Assembly (NCBI RefSeq): GCF_003389455.1
Contig: NZ_QUAC01000029.1
Span: forward strand, 1-42,637
Source: Streptomyces inhibens
Lineage (GTDB): Bacteria > Actinomycetota > Actinomycetes > Streptomycetales > Streptomycetaceae
Length of the DNA: 42,637 bases
Direction of reading: 5' to 3'
Notes under the pieces: model-generated
The model's database searches: none
Seen by the model: only the letters and a program-made list of their open reading frames with translations
Told to the model about the DNA's origin: nothing
Translations under genes and position numbers: made by a program
Shown: one piece after another, positions 16,254 to 25,246 of the stretch
Layout of the letters: each line of letters opens with the position of its first letter
Position numbering within the stretch: position 1 is the stretch's first letter

Positions 16254-17498
16254 CTACTCCTTGTCCCAGGTGACGGGGAGACGGTGCACGCCGTAGATGT
16301 TCATGCCGGTGCGCAGCGGGACCTCCTCGGCCGGGACGGCCAGGCGGAGGGTCGGGAAGCGGGTGAGGAGCGCGGGGAGGGCGACCCGCATCTCGACGCG
16401 GGCCAGTTGCTGGCCCAGGCACTGATGGATGCCGTGGCCGAAGCCCAGGTGCCCGGTGGCCTTGCGGCGCAGGTCGAGGGTGTCGGGGTCGGGGAACTTC
16501 TGCGGGTCGCGGTTGGCGGCCTGCATCGAGAGGGTGACCGTCTCGCCGGCCTTGATCAGCCGGCCGTCCAGCTCGATGTCTTCGAGCGCCGACCGCACCG
16601 CGGGGTCGGCGACGGTCAGATAGCGCATCAGCTCTTCGACGGCTTGGTCGGCGAGGTCCGGGTCGGACCGCAGGGCGGCGAGCTGGTCCGGGTTGCTCAG
16701 CAGCGCGAAGGTGCCGTGCGCGAGCATGTTGGCGGTGGTGTCGAGGCCGGCGGCCAGCAGGAGGCCTCCGATGCCGGTGAGCTCCTCGTCGGTGAGGTCG
16801 CTGGTGGTCAGGTCGCCGAGCAGATCGTCGGTGGGCTCGGCGCGCTTGGCGAGCACCAGCGCGTGCAGGTACTCCTGAAGCGCGGTCAGGGCGGCGTACT
16901 GCGCTTCCTGGTCGGTGCTCTGGGTGAGCAATGTCGTCGTATGACGCTGGAAGATCTCCCGGTCGGCGTAGGGCACACCCAGCAGCTCGCAGATCATCAG
17001 CGCGGGGATGGGCTGGGCGTACGCCTCCACGAGGTCGACCGGGCCTCCCTGGCGCTCCATGGCGTCGAGGTGCTCGGCGGTGATCTGCTCGACGCGTTCG
17101 GTCAGCTCGCGCATCCGGCGGACGGTGAACTTGCCCATGAGCAGCCGCCGGTAGCGGGTGTGCTCGGGGGCGTCGATGCCGGTCATGTCGCCGACCGTCG
17201 CCGGGGGCAGTTCGCCGATGTCCGCGAGCGGGTGGTGCATCAGCTCCTGCCGGGAGCTGAAGCGGGGGTCGGCGAGTACCGCCCGGACCACGGAGTGTCC
17301 GGTGGCCAGCCAGCCTATGTGCCCGTCGGGGTAGGTCATCCGGCTGAGCGGCTGCCGCTCGCGCAGCTGTGCCAGTTCGGCGGGCGGGTCGAAGGGGCAG
17401 CCCGTGGGGCGGGTCGTGGGCAGCGTGACCGGCTCGGTGGGCGGCGCGGTTTCCCGGGCGGCCGTCTCGGACGAGGTGGCCTGCGGTTCGTGGTGCAT
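16254..17498 (-). CDS. Cytochrome P450
   Basis: A 414-residue soluble bacterial P450. The heme-binding loop is [15 protein letters not shown] with Cys360 as the thiolate ligand. The I-helix shows [14 protein letters not shown] with the acid/Thr pair, and the K-helix motif reads EELMRY (ExxR). It is close in pattern to CYP105/CYP107-type enzymes; I cannot assign a family number by eye. ATG 17498 follows GGAGGACACC. It is co-transcribed with the 3Fe-4S ferredoxin. Members hydroxylate macrolides, xenobiotics or terpenoids. The upstream DrrAB-like exporter reads the same way and might export a related product, but no biosynthetic core is nearby. Confidence 0.96.
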   Translation of the reverse strand: MHHEPQATSSETAARETAPPTEPVTLPTTRPTGCPFDPPAELAQLRERQPLSRMTYPDGHIGWLATGHSVVRAVLADPRFSSRQELMHHPLADIGELPPATVGDMTGIDAPEHTRYRRLLMGKFTVRRMRELTERVEQITAEHLDAMERQGGPVDLVEAYAQPIPALMICELLGVPYADREIFQRHTTTLLTQSTDQEAQYAALTALQEYLHALVLAKRAEPTDDLLGDLTTSDLTDEELTGIGGLLLAAGLDTTANMLAHGTFALLSNPDQLAALRSDPDLADQAVEELMRYLTVADPAVRSALEDIELDGRLIKAGETVTLSMQAANRDPQKFPDPDTLDLRRKATGHLGFGHGIHQCLGQQLARVEMRVALPALLTRFPTLRLAVPAEEVPLRTGMNIYGVHRLPVTWDKE

Positions 17499-17581
17499 GG
17501 TGTCCTCCGATGCGGATGCAGAGTGACGTGCGGGAACGGTGACGTGCGGGGTGGGGCGAAGTGGCCTTGCGCGGCAGCGAC

Positions 17582-18373
17582 TTACCGCTTGGCGTCGCGG
17601 TCGAAGGCCGACCGCGCCCACAGATAGCCGGCCAGGGTGAGGCCGAGGCACCAGGCGAGTGCGATGAGCCCGCTGTTGCCGATCTCCGTGCCCATCAGGA
17701 GGCCGCGCAGCGTCTCGATGACCGGGGTGAAGGGCTGGTACTCGGCGAACCAGCGCAGTCCGGTGGGCATGGACTCCGGCGGGACGATGGCGCTGCCGAG
17801 GAAGGGCAGGAACGTCAGCGGCATCGGCATGTTGCTGGCGGTCTCGACGTTCTTGGCGACCAGGCCCATCGCCGCCGCGAGCCAGGTGAGCGCCAGGATG
17901 AGCAGGGTGAGGACGCCGACGGTCGCGAGCCACTCCACGGGGGTGGCGCTGGGGCGGAAGCCCATCAGGAGCGCGACGCCGACGACGAGCGTGATGCTGA
18001 CCAGTGTCTGGAGGACGCCGCCCACGACATGCCCGGTCAGGAACGAGGCGCGGGAGATCGACATCGTACGGAACCGGTTGACGATGCCTTCGGTCATGTC
18101 GGAGCAGACGCTGATCGCGGTGGACAGCGCTCCGGAGGTCGCGGCCATCAGGATGATGCCGGGCGCGACGTAGTCGATGTATGCGCCGCCGCCGGTGGGC
18201 CTGCCGCCGATACCGCTGCCCAGCGCCCCGCCGAAGACGTAGTTGAACAGCAGCAGCATCACCAGCGGCATCGCGACGACCGAGACCGTCATGCTCGGGT
18301 AGCGCACCGCGTGCTTCAGGTTGCGCCGCAGCATCGTCATCGAATCGCTGACGGCGTAGGACAGCGTGCTCAT
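17582..18373 (-). CDS. ABC-2 type transporter permease (DrrB-like)
   Basis: A 263-residue membrane protein with six predicted helices. The C-terminal ABC-2 signature region is visible as [38 protein letters not shown], typical of DrrB, the daunorubicin exporter permease. The start is ATG 18373, overlapping the ATPase stop by 4 bases. With the ATPase it should form an exporter of hydrophobic compounds or lipids. It is the last gene of an apparent operon: RHH protein, DUF4097 protein, ATPase, permease. Confidence 0.93.
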   Translation of the reverse strand: MSTLSYAVSDSMTMLRRNLKHAVRYPSMTVSVVAMPLVMLLLFNYVFGGALGSGIGGRPTGGGAYIDYVAPGIILMAATSGALSTAISVCSDMTEGIVNRFRTMSISRASFLTGHVVGGVLQTLVSITLVVGVALLMGFRPSATPVEWLATVGVLTLLILALTWLAAAMGLVAKNVETASNMPMPLTFLPFLGSAIVPPESMPTGLRWFAEYQPFTPVIETLRGLLMGTEIGNSGLIALAWCLGLTLAGYLWARSAFDRDAKR

Positions 18374-19359
18374 CGGGCGTTCTCCTTCAGGGAGTTGACC
18401 CCGGCGCCGGACTGGGCCCGGCCGGTGAGGGTGAGGAAGACATCGTCGAGATCGGGGGTGCGCACCGTGAGGGCCTCGGCCTTGACCGACGCGTTGTCCA
18501 GGGCATCGAGGACGGCCCGCAGGGCGGGGATGCTGCCGTCGCCGGGGATCTGCAAGGTGAGCGCTTCGTTGTCGCGCGCCGCGGAGGCGAAGAGGGCGGC
18601 GGCCGATTCGAGGCCGCTCGGGTCGGCGAACCGGAGGCTGATGTGGCCGCCGGGGATCAGGCGCTTGAGCTCGTCCGCGGTGCCCTCGGCGACCAGCTTT
18701 CCGTGGTCCAGCACGGCGATACGGTCGGCGAGTTGGTCGGCCTCCTCCAGATACTGCGTGGTGAGGAAGATCGTCACGCCGTCGTCGGCGACCAGACCGC
18801 GGATGATCTCCCACATGGCGCGGCGGCTGCGCGGATCGAGTCCCGTGGTGGGCTCGTCGAGGAAGATGATGCGCGGATCGCCGACCAGCGTCATCGCCAG
18901 GTCGAGCTTGCGCCGCATCCCGCCGGAGAAGGTGGAGACCTGCTTCCTGGCCGCCTCGGTCAGCTCGAAGCGGCGCAGCAGCTCGGCGGCGCGGCGGCGG
19001 CCCTCGCGGCGCGGCAGATGCTGGAGGTCCGCCATGAGGAGCAGGTTCTCCTCGGCGGTGAGCAGGTTGTCCAGCGCGGCGAACTGGCCGGTGACACCGA
19101 TCGCGTCACGTACGGCACGGGGCTCGCGGACCAGGTCGTGGCCGCCGACGTGGGCCGCTCCGGCGTCGGCGGAGATGAGGGTGGACAGGATCTGGACGGT
19201 GGTGGTCTTGCCCGCGCCGTTGGGTCCGAGCAGCGCGAAGACCGTGCCCTGGGGGATGTGCAGGTCGATGCTGTCCAGCACCACCTTGTCGCCGTAGGAC
19301 TTGGAAAGTCCGGTGGCGGTGATCGCCGACGAAACGGCGGTAGCAGTGGTCATGCGCAT
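18370..19359 (-). CDS. ABC transporter ATPase (DrrA-like)
   Basis: A 329-residue nucleotide-binding protein. Walker A is GPNGAGKTT, the signature is [13 protein letters not shown], Walker B is [12 protein letters not shown], and the H-loop region is [13 protein letters not shown]. The C-terminal extension (about 230-329) ending [12 protein letters not shown] is the DrrA-type domain, with the conserved DDVFL block that contacts the permease. I choose ATG 19359, five bases after GAGAGGA; a second ATG at 19353 is possible. It is coupled to the permease by an ATGA overlap. Confidence 0.95.
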   Translation of the reverse strand: MRMTTATAVSSAITATGLSKSYGDKVVLDSIDLHIPQGTVFALLGPNGAGKTTTVQILSTLISADAGAAHVGGHDLVREPRAVRDAIGVTGQFAALDNLLTAEENLLLMADLQHLPRREGRRRAAELLRRFELTEAARKQVSTFSGGMRRKLDLAMTLVGDPRIIFLDEPTTGLDPRSRRAMWEIIRGLVADDGVTIFLTTQYLEEADQLADRIAVLDHGKLVAEGTADELKRLIPGGHISLRFADPSGLESAAALFASAARDNEALTLQIPGDGSIPALRAVLDALDNASVKAEALTVRTPDLDDVFLTLTGRAQSGAGVNSLKENAR

Positions 19360-19414
19360 GACAGTCCTCTCTCGGTGCAGTGTCATGGAGTGGCGGGATC
19401 GGTGGACCGGACGG

Positions 19415-20251
19415 TCAGGGGCGGCGGATCACGATGTCGCCGATGCCGGTGCGGGCGCGCACCTCGACGGTGTCGCCGGAATCGCCGGGACCTTGGGACG
19501 GGGCAAGGGAGTTGCGCACGCTGCCGATCTTGGTGAGCACATCGAGCCAGGCGGCGGTGGACTCGGGGATGCCGATTTCGAGATCGCCGGCGGCGGCCTG
19601 GAGGACGATCTGGCCGCGTGCCACTTCGCCGACCCGGATGCCGCCGTTGGCGGACTTGGCGTCGACCCCGGCGTGCGCGACGCCGACGGAGATACGGCCG
19701 TTGGCCGAGTTCACCTTGAGGTCACCGATGACCTCGCCGATCGCGGTCTCGCCGTTGCCGTTCTTGACCGTCGCCGCGCCCGCGATCTCTCCGACGTCGA
19801 CCCGGCCCGCCGCGATGACCTGGGCGTCCCCGGTCACCCGGTCCAGACGGATGTCGCCGTAGTCGGTCCGCAGGTCGGCGGTCTCCGCCTCGTCGAGCTG
19901 GATGTCGCCGAACGAGGTCTTGAGGGCGGCCTCCCCGAAGCGGCCTTCGCAGAGGAAGTCCGCCATCGGCGAGGTGCCCTGGAGGTGCGAGCCGGCCGGC
20001 AGCTCGACGGTCACGTCGAGCGAGCCGGGCATGCCGAAGAGCGAACGCTTCTTGGGCCCCTTGACCAGCAGCTTGCCGCCCGAGTAGGTGACCTTGGTCT
20101 GCTGCGCGGCCCGTACATCGGCCTCGGCGGCGGCGTTGCGCGGCAGGACCTCGACGACCGTATCGATGCGCTTGCTCGCGGTGATGCGGGCGGAGCCCAT
20201 GTCGAATTCGAGGGTGACGGAGATCGGTTCAGGAGTGTCGAAAGCAGGCAT
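19415..20251 (-). CDS. DUF4097 beta-strand-repeat protein
   Basis: A 278-residue soluble protein made of repeated short strands ending in GDI/GEI/G-x-I patterns (SFGDIQLDEAETADLRTDYGDIRLDRVTGDAQV), which fold as a right-handed beta-solenoid in the DUF4097 family. No signal peptide or membrane helix is present. The family often sits beside ABC exporters and small regulators and has been suggested to act as an adhesin-like or regulatory scaffold; the actual role is unknown. The ATG at 20251 is the likely start. It lies between the RHH gene and the DrrA-like ATPase, all in one direction with gaps of about 55-110 bases. Confidence 0.88.
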   Translation of the reverse strand: MPAFDTPEPISVTLEFDMGSARITASKRIDTVVEVLPRNAAAEADVRAAQQTKVTYSGGKLLVKGPKKRSLFGMPGSLDVTVELPAGSHLQGTSPMADFLCEGRFGEAALKTSFGDIQLDEAETADLRTDYGDIRLDRVTGDAQVIAAGRVDVGEIAGAATVKNGNGETAIGEVIGDLKVNSANGRISVGVAHAGVDAKSANGGIRVGEVARGQIVLQAAAGDLEIGIPESTAAWLDVLTKIGSVRNSLAPSQGPGDSGDTVEVRARTGIGDIVIRRP

Positions 20252-20357
20252 GGCTGTCCCGTCCTCTTGGCTTCGGTGTGCGTTTCCGCTGGCGTGGAGC
20301 TCCTCCCGGCGGGAGCCGGGGGAGTGAAGAAGAAGTGGTGTGACAGGCGGGTCGCGG

Positions 20358-20894
20358 CTAGCGGACCCAGCCCGTGAAGCCCTGCTCACCGCGGTGGCGG
20401 CTGCGACCCGAGGGGCGGGCGGGCGCGCCGGGCTCCAGGGCGGTGGCGACGGCCCGTACGAGCCAGGCGTTGACCGAGAGGCCTTCCTGTACGGCGGCGT
20501 CCTCGATCCGGGTCTTGAGGTGGGCGGGGAGACGGAAGTTGATGCGGGCGGTGCCGCCCTCGTCGGCGTCCGAGGGGGTGGGCGGCACGGGCGCCGGCGC
20601 ACCGCTCGGTGCGCTCCCGTGCTCCGCGGCCGCCTCGTACGGCTCCTGGACCGGCGGCGGTGTCACCACGAACTCGGGGTCGAGCCCCCGCAGCCGTACG
20701 TCGACCGAGCCCGGTGCCAGGTCGCGGGTGACCTCGCCCATGGCGGCGGACAGCGCGTTCAGCAGGGTGAGCCGGGCGGCCGACTCCAGGGGTGCGGTGA
20801 GTCGCTCGGCCAGGGCACGGGCTTCGTCTCCGCCCGCTTCCGCGGCGACGGCGAGCTCGTGCCGGAGGTTGTCGACATACGGCGTGAGGTCCAT
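20358..20894 (-). CDS. Ribbon-helix-helix (HicB-like) protein, probable autorepressor
   Basis: A 178-residue protein. An N-terminal helical domain (about 1-60) is followed by a Pro-rich linker and, at about 117-153, a ribbon-helix-helix fold: TARINFRLPAHLKTRIEDAAVQ plus a second helix with SVNAWLVRAVATAL. This is the pattern of HicB/Arc/CopG DNA-binding domains. Databases often call such proteins HicB-family antitoxins, but no HicA-like toxin gene is adjacent. An array of TGGCGCCA palindromes covers its start and upstream region, which argues for autorepression and control of the downstream DUF4097 and ABC exporter genes. The start is ATG 20894. Confidence 0.85.
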   Translation of the reverse strand: MDLTPYVDNLRHELAVAAEAGGDEARALAERLTAPLESAARLTLLNALSAAMGEVTRDLAPGSVDVRLRGLDPEFVVTPPPVQEPYEAAAEHGSAPSGAPAPVPPTPSDADEGGTARINFRLPAHLKTRIEDAAVQEGLSVNAWLVRAVATALEPGAPARPSGRSRHRGEQGFTGWVR

Positions 20895-20975
20895 GACGCC
20901 ATCATGGCACCACTGTGGCGCCATGGCAAGCAGTTGTGGCGCAGACGTGGCGCCAATGGCGCCACGATGGCGCCA
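20894..20975. promoter_or_regulatory. Helically phased array of TGGCGCCA operator sites
   Basis: Four perfect copies of the palindrome TGGCGCCA start at 20916, 20948, 20957 and 20968. Degenerate copies start at 20894 (TGACGCCA), 20905 (TGGCACCA) and 20937 (TGGCGCAG). Successive starts are 11, 11, 21, 11, 9 and 11 bases apart, so sites recur about once per helical turn on one face of the DNA. The array runs from the RHH gene's start codon through its leader and likely promoter. Ribbon-helix-helix dimers commonly bind such short tandem sites cooperatively. The assignment to the RHH protein is inferred from position. Confidence 0.75.
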
Positions 20976-21123
20976 AGGAGTCCCGTCGCCCCACCCTGGA
21001 CGTGCCCTGCCGGGGAGCGGAGTATCGGTAGCAAGGGGGCCGTCGATCGGTGTGACCGCACCGGCGGCCCGGACAATCTGCGCCGGCGGACCGGACCGGC
21101 ATCGGCGCAAGAGGTGATCCACG

Positions 21124-21681
21124 ATGAAACCACGTACCGAACGTCAGCATGCCCGTCACTCAGCGGCCCCCGATGCGGGCCCCGGACCGCCAGGCGTGCG
21201 CGCCGCCGACGCCGGCCTGCTCCTGCTGCGGCTGACGGTGGGTCTGATCATGGCAGGCCACGGCGCACAGAAGCTGTTCGGCCTGTTCGGCGGGCACGGC
21301 CTGGAGGCAACAGGGAAGGGCTTCGCCGCCCTGGGCTACAAACCCGGCACCTTCTACGCCGGCCTGTGCGGAGCCTCTGAATTCCTCGGCGGCCTGGGCC
21401 TGGCCCTCGGGCTGCTCACCCCGCTGGCCGCGGCAGCCCTGATCGGCGTCATGATCAACGCCATGGCGCTGGCCGCCGACCACGGCCTGTGGGCCGAAAA
21501 GGGCGGCATGGAATACCCCATGACCATCGCCGTCGCCGCACTCACCGTTGCGGCCGTGGGCCCCGGCCGCCTCTCGCTCGACCTGCGTTTCCCCTGGCGT
21601 AACGGCGGATGGCTCCCGGCGGCCTTCGCCCTGGTCGCCGGCGGTGTGGGGGCCATAATCATCCTGGCATTGAAAGGCTGA
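21124..21681 (+). CDS. DoxX family membrane protein
   Basis: A 185-residue protein with four membrane helices after a 30-residue cytoplasmic, Arg/Pro-rich N-terminus. The DoxX signature is clear: LLLRLTVGLIMAGHGAQKLFGLFGGHGLEATGKGFAALGY, then GASEFLGGLGLALGLLTPLAAAALIGVM. DoxX proteins are linked to redox stress and thiol homeostasis in mycobacteria, where they associate with SodA and SseA. Here no such partner is adjacent. ATG 21124 follows AAGAGGTGAT. It is divergent from the RHH operon and convergent with the DJ-1-like gene. Confidence 0.92.
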   Translation: MKPRTERQHARHSAAPDAGPGPPGVRAADAGLLLLRLTVGLIMAGHGAQKLFGLFGGHGLEATGKGFAALGYKPGTFYAGLCGASEFLGGLGLALGLLTPLAAAALIGVMINAMALAADHGLWAEKGGMEYPMTIAVAALTVAAVGPGRLSLDLRFPWRNGGWLPAAFALVAGGVGAIIILALKG

Positions 21682-21755
21682 CCGGCCTCACACGACAGCC
21701 GCACACCACCGCGGCCCGACGACCACGGACCACACCGACCGGCTTCCCGGCCGTC

Positions 21756-22556
21756 CTAACGCGCCGAGTCCGCCAGCAACTTCAGTGCCAGTTGCTCCAG
21801 TTCGGCATCGGCCTTCTCCGGACTGCCCGTGTCGTACGGAGGGTCGGGGTCGTACTCGACGGCGAGCTGCATCGCCTGGGCCACCTTCTCGTCGGACAGA
21901 CGGGCAGCGAGGCGCAGGCCCATATCGATACCCGCGGACACCCCGGCCGCGGTGATGATCTTCCCGGTCTCGACGAAGCGGCCGGGGGTGTAGACGGCGC
22001 CGAGCTCCTTCAGATACGGGCGCGAGGCCCAGTACGTGGTGGCCGGGAGGCCGCGCAGCAGACCGGCCGAGCCGAGGATCAGCGAACCGGTGCAGACCGA
22101 GGTGGTCCAGACGGTGTGCCGGTGGATGCGCCGGATCCAGGCGTGCACCTCGCGGTCCTTCATCATCGCGGTGGTCCCCCGCTCGCCACCGCCGGGCACC
22201 AGCAGCACATCGGCCCTGGCGACGTCACACAGGGAGCGTTCGGCGACGATCTCCAGCTCCCCGGTGTCCGTACGTATCGGCCCGGCCTGCCGGGCCACCA
22301 TCGTCACCCGTACGCCCGGCACCCGGCACAGCACCTCGTACGGCCCGATGGCGTCCAGCGCGGTGAACCCGTCGTACAGCAGCACCGCCACGCTCAGCCG
22401 CTCCTCGGCCGGTCCGCCGGCGCTCGTGCGCTCCGCGGCCCGAGCCGGGCTACCGGCTCCGGCGGCCGTGAGTCCCGCCGCCCCCAGCGTGCCCGCCACC
22501 GCGGTCCGCAGCAGCCGACGGCGGCTCTTCCCCGGGTCCGCATCCTCAGCATTCAC
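21756..22556 (-). CDS. Exported DJ-1/PfpI family protein
   Basis: A 266-residue protein. The N-terminus has a twin-arginine signal: SRRRLLRTAVAGTLGAAGL, with a likely cleavage site after the Ala-rich stretch near residue 40. The mature part is a DJ-1/PfpI domain as in GlxA-type regulators and isonitrile hydratases: VAVLLYDGFTALDAIGPYEVL, LLVPGGGERG, and the nucleophile elbow TSVCTGSLILGSAGLL with Cys155. It lacks the AraC DNA-binding domain of GlxA regulators, so it should be a secreted enzyme or chaperone-like protein. The substrate is unknown. It is minus strand, convergent with doxX. Confidence 0.9.
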   Translation of the reverse strand: MNAEDADPGKSRRRLLRTAVAGTLGAAGLTAAGAGSPARAAERTSAGGPAEERLSVAVLLYDGFTALDAIGPYEVLCRVPGVRVTMVARQAGPIRTDTGELEIVAERSLCDVARADVLLVPGGGERGTTAMMKDREVHAWIRRIHRHTVWTTSVCTGSLILGSAGLLRGLPATTYWASRPYLKELGAVYTPGRFVETGKIITAAGVSAGIDMGLRLAARLSDEKVAQAMQLAVEYDPDPPYDTGSPEKADAELEQLALKLLADSAR

Positions 22557-22725
22557 TTTTCAACGCCCCTTGGTGTCAAGGCCGTTGCCATGAACGACAC
22601 GGCTCACACCTCAACAGTCGGGCGATCGGCCGGAGGAGTTCCCGGGCCGCGGCGCATCGGCTTCCCGGAGGACCGGCGACCCGTCCGCCCGGCTCTGGGC
22701 CCCACTCGTCGCCCCACGCGTCGCC

Positions 22726-23469
22726 CTACCCGCCGATGCCGATCAACGCCAGCGTGATGTTGTCCGGGCCGCCCGCCTCGATGGCGGATTTCCACAGTTC
22801 GAAGGCGGCCCGGCCGCCGTCATGGGCCCGTAGCAGGTCGTCGAGCGCATCCTCCGGCACGGGGTCGGTCAGACCGTCGGTGCACACCAGGTAGCGGTCG
22901 CCGGCGGACAGCGGCGAGGTCATGACGTGCGGGGTGATGGCGCTGAACTCGGGAGCGCCGCCGAGCGCCTGGGTGACCAGGGAGGTGGTGCGCCGTCCCG
23001 GTGCCAGTGGCGGGCTGTCGTCGACGCTCACCTGGCGAAGGCCGTGCTCGGTCGCATCGAGCACCCGGCTGTCGCCGACGTTGAACACCAGCAGCGACTC
23101 CGACAGCACCACGGCGCCGGCGACCGTGGTGCCCATGGTGATCAGCTCCGGGTCGCGGTCGGCGGCCGCGTACACCGCGTGATTGCAGAGGCCCAGGGCG
23201 TCACGGACGGCCTCCTCGCTGTCCAGTGACGGACCGCAGGAGGCCAGCTGCCGGACGGTCAGGGCGCTGGCCACCTCGCCGGCCGGCTGTCCGCCGATAC
23301 CGTCGGCGACCGCGACGACGAGCGGTGTGCCGAGCGGGAACACCAGCGTCTGCGGGTTCTCGGTCACGGTGCCGCACAGCGTCCACGGACTGACCACAAG
23401 GCTGTCCTCGTTGTGATCGCGGAGCAGCCCGGGGTGGCTCAGGGCGGTCACGGTGATGTACGACGGCAT
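22726..23469 (-). CDS. PP2C-type Ser/Thr phosphatase
   Basis: A 247-residue PPM phosphatase. Metal-ligand motifs are intact: LLRDHNEDSLVV, VVAVADGIGGQPAGE, VFNVGDSRVL, CTDGLTDPV and GGPDNITLALI. The size and motifs match the catalytic domain of PstP/PrpC, but with no membrane anchor, so it is cytosolic. It would dephosphorylate targets of Hanks-type kinases; the only kinase in the window (14478) is 7 kb away. It lies 67 bases downstream of the site-2 protease gene in the same direction. Confidence 0.94.
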   Translation of the reverse strand: MPSYITVTALSHPGLLRDHNEDSLVVSPWTLCGTVTENPQTLVFPLGTPLVVAVADGIGGQPAGEVASALTVRQLASCGPSLDSEEAVRDALGLCNHAVYAAADRDPELITMGTTVAGAVVLSESLLVFNVGDSRVLDATEHGLRQVSVDDSPPLAPGRRTTSLVTQALGGAPEFSAITPHVMTSPLSAGDRYLVCTDGLTDPVPEDALDDLLRAHDGGRAAFELWKSAIEAGGPDNITLALIGIGG

Positions 23470-23536
23470 AGCTGTCTCCCGCCTCTCTGCGGGCGGCGGC
23501 AGGGGCGTCCCGTAACACCATTGTGGCGCGCGGCGC

Positions 23537-24667
23537 TCAGTCGGGCCCCTTCCCGCCCAGCGTGTGCCGCCGCATGAGCCGGGAGATGTCCTTCCCGGTG
23601 ACGATCCCCACCAGGCGGTTCCCGTCCACGACGAGGATGCGTGCGCCGGTACGCAGGCTGATCCGGTCGACCGCCTCGCTCAGCTGCTCGTCCGGAGCGG
23701 CCACCGCGCACTGGGAAAGCGGGATCGCCACCTCGCGCACCCGCACGGTCTCCCGGCTCGCCGGCGGTATCGCCGCGAGCCTGCGGATCTGCACCATTCC
23801 GCTGGCGCGGCCTTCGAAGTCGAGCAGCGGCAGGGCGGAGTGGTGCGTGTCCACCGCCACCTCGTCGATGAAGCGCTGGACGGTCAGCCAGTCGGCGCCC
23901 GTGGTCACCGGGCTGGACATCGCCTCGGCCACCCGTACCCCGCGCAGTGCCGTGTGGAGTGCGGCGCGCCGCCGTTCCGCCCCGGCGACGACCATGATGA
24001 ACAGGCCGACGAAGACGATCCACAGTCCGCCCGGCGCCCCGCGCAGTACGGAGATCCAGCCGACGGCCACCATCAGCACACCCATGATCTGGCCGCCCCG
24101 GGAGGCCGCCAGATCCGCCCGCTCCCGGTCTCCGGTGCGCCACCACAGCGCCGCCTGCAGCACCCGTCCGCCGTCGAGCGGCACGGCGGGCAGCAGATTG
24201 AACACGGCCAGGAACAGATTCGCCCAGCCCAGCCACATCAGGACGACGGCGGGCACCGCCCAGCCGCCGAGCCCCTGCAACCCGACGCCGACTCCGAGGG
24301 CGGCCCCTCCGATGACCAGGCTGGCGAGCGGCCCGCTGACCGCCACCGCGAAGGCCGCCGCGGCGGTCTGCGGGCGCCCCATCCGCGTCGTGCCACCCAG
24401 CGCCCACAGCGTCACGTCCTCGACGTTGATCTTCTTTCTCCGGGCGATCGCGGCATGCGCCGTCTCGTGCAGCAGCAGGCTGCCCGTGAGCAGCGCGGCC
24501 CCGACGACACCGGCGACGGCGTAGACGGCATCCGAGCGCCCCGGAGTCCATACGGGGAGGGCCTGGCGGCCGAGTCCGTACGCGAACAGGCCCACCAGCA
24601 GCGGCACACTCCAGTGCATCCGCAGCGGCACCCCGACAACATGTCCGATGCGGACCGAGCCGTTCAT
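23537..24667 (-). CDS. Site-2 protease (M50) with CBS domains
   Basis: A 376-residue intramembrane zinc metalloprotease. The active site is HETAH (His67, Glu68, His71) in the second or third helix, and the third ligand motif is NLLPAVPLDGG. Six membrane helices are predicted, followed by a tandem CBS pair (about 245-370), the layout of the SpoIVFB-like/Rip3 group. Such enzymes cleave membrane-bound regulators such as anti-sigma factors, and the CBS pair may sense adenine nucleotides. ATG 24667 follows AGGAGACCACC. It is divergent from the small gene at 24758. Confidence 0.94.
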   Translation of the reverse strand: MNGSVRIGHVVGVPLRMHWSVPLLVGLFAYGLGRQALPVWTPGRSDAVYAVAGVVGAALLTGSLLLHETAHAAIARRKKINVEDVTLWALGGTTRMGRPQTAAAAFAVAVSGPLASLVIGGAALGVGVGLQGLGGWAVPAVVLMWLGWANLFLAVFNLLPAVPLDGGRVLQAALWWRTGDRERADLAASRGGQIMGVLMVAVGWISVLRGAPGGLWIVFVGLFIMVVAGAERRRAALHTALRGVRVAEAMSSPVTTGADWLTVQRFIDEVAVDTHHSALPLLDFEGRASGMVQIRRLAAIPPASRETVRVREVAIPLSQCAVAAPDEQLSEAVDRISLRTGARILVVDGNRLVGIVTGKDISRLMRRHTLGGKGPD

Positions 24668-24715
24668 GGTGGTCTCCTGCGCTCACCACAATTGTCGCTC
24701 GCGGAATCTACGCTG

Positions 24716-24737
24716 GAGGTACGCACGAGGTACGCAC
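24716..24737. repeat. Perfect 11-bp tandem duplication in a divergent promoter
   Basis: GAGGTACGCAC at 24716-24726 is repeated exactly at 24727-24737. It lies in the 90-base gap between the site-2 protease start (24667, minus) and the gene at 24758 (plus). Two copies one helical turn apart are the arrangement expected of a small direct-repeat operator, but a slippage duplication is equally possible. Confidence 0.7.
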
Positions 24738-24757
24738 GGCACTGCGGGAGGTGCGTC

Positions 24758-25045
24758 ATGGGGCACAGCCACCACTTCCACCTTGATCAAGGCGGACACT
24801 CGATCACCGTGAACGTCGGGCCCGGCCGGGACGGCGAGATAGAGCTCCTGGTCAACGGCAAGGTGATCGCGTACCGGAAGGAGCACAGCCCGGGGATGAA
24901 TGTGCTCAGCGGCGAACTCCCCGACGAGCCCGCACACCCCTTCCGGGTACTGCTGCGCCAGCCGCATCTCATCCCGTCCGTCCCGCGCTGCATGCTGGAG
25001 CTGGACGGCGTGGAGCAGCCGATGCCGGAGCGGCTCGTGCTGTGA
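24758..25045 (+). CDS. Small His-rich N-terminus protein, function unknown
   Basis: A 95-residue soluble protein. The N-terminus MGHSHHFHLDQGGH is rich in His and might bind metal. The rest alternates beta strands (SITVNVGPGRDGEIELLVNGKVIAYRKE) like a small beta-sandwich, ending VEQPMPERLVL. ATG 24758 follows GGGAGGTGC. A compact terminator follows 18 bases after the stop. I do not recognise a characterised family. Confidence 0.7.
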   Translation: MGHSHHFHLDQGGHSITVNVGPGRDGEIELLVNGKVIAYRKEHSPGMNVLSGELPDEPAHPFRVLLRQPHLIPSVPRCMLELDGVEQPMPERLVL

Positions 25046-25063
25046 GCGCGACCGTGAGCCCTC

Positions 25064-25084
25064 GCGGGCCCGGGGCGGGCCCGC
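25064..25084 (+). terminator. GC-rich hairpin terminator
   Basis: GCGGGCCC (25064-25071) pairs exactly with GGGCCCGC (25077-25084) around a 5-base loop, 18 bases after the stop of the small His-rich gene. Confidence 0.6.
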
Positions 25085-25246
25085 AGCGCTCGGCGCCCTA
25101 ACGGCTGGAGGGGCCTGGAGTTTTTGGGCCACCCGGCTGATTCTGGTCGCCGAGCGTTTTACTCCCTGCGGGTTGAACGACGATGTGCGTGGTCAGCGGC
25201 AGCACGATACGTCTGGCATCGGAACGATGAACAGGCGAGGAGCATC

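Noticed and set aside
20358..20894. HicAB toxin-antitoxin pair
   Set aside because: The RHH protein resembles HicB, but there is no HicA-like gene (small double-stranded RNA-binding domain) on either side. Regulation of the adjacent export operon explains it better.
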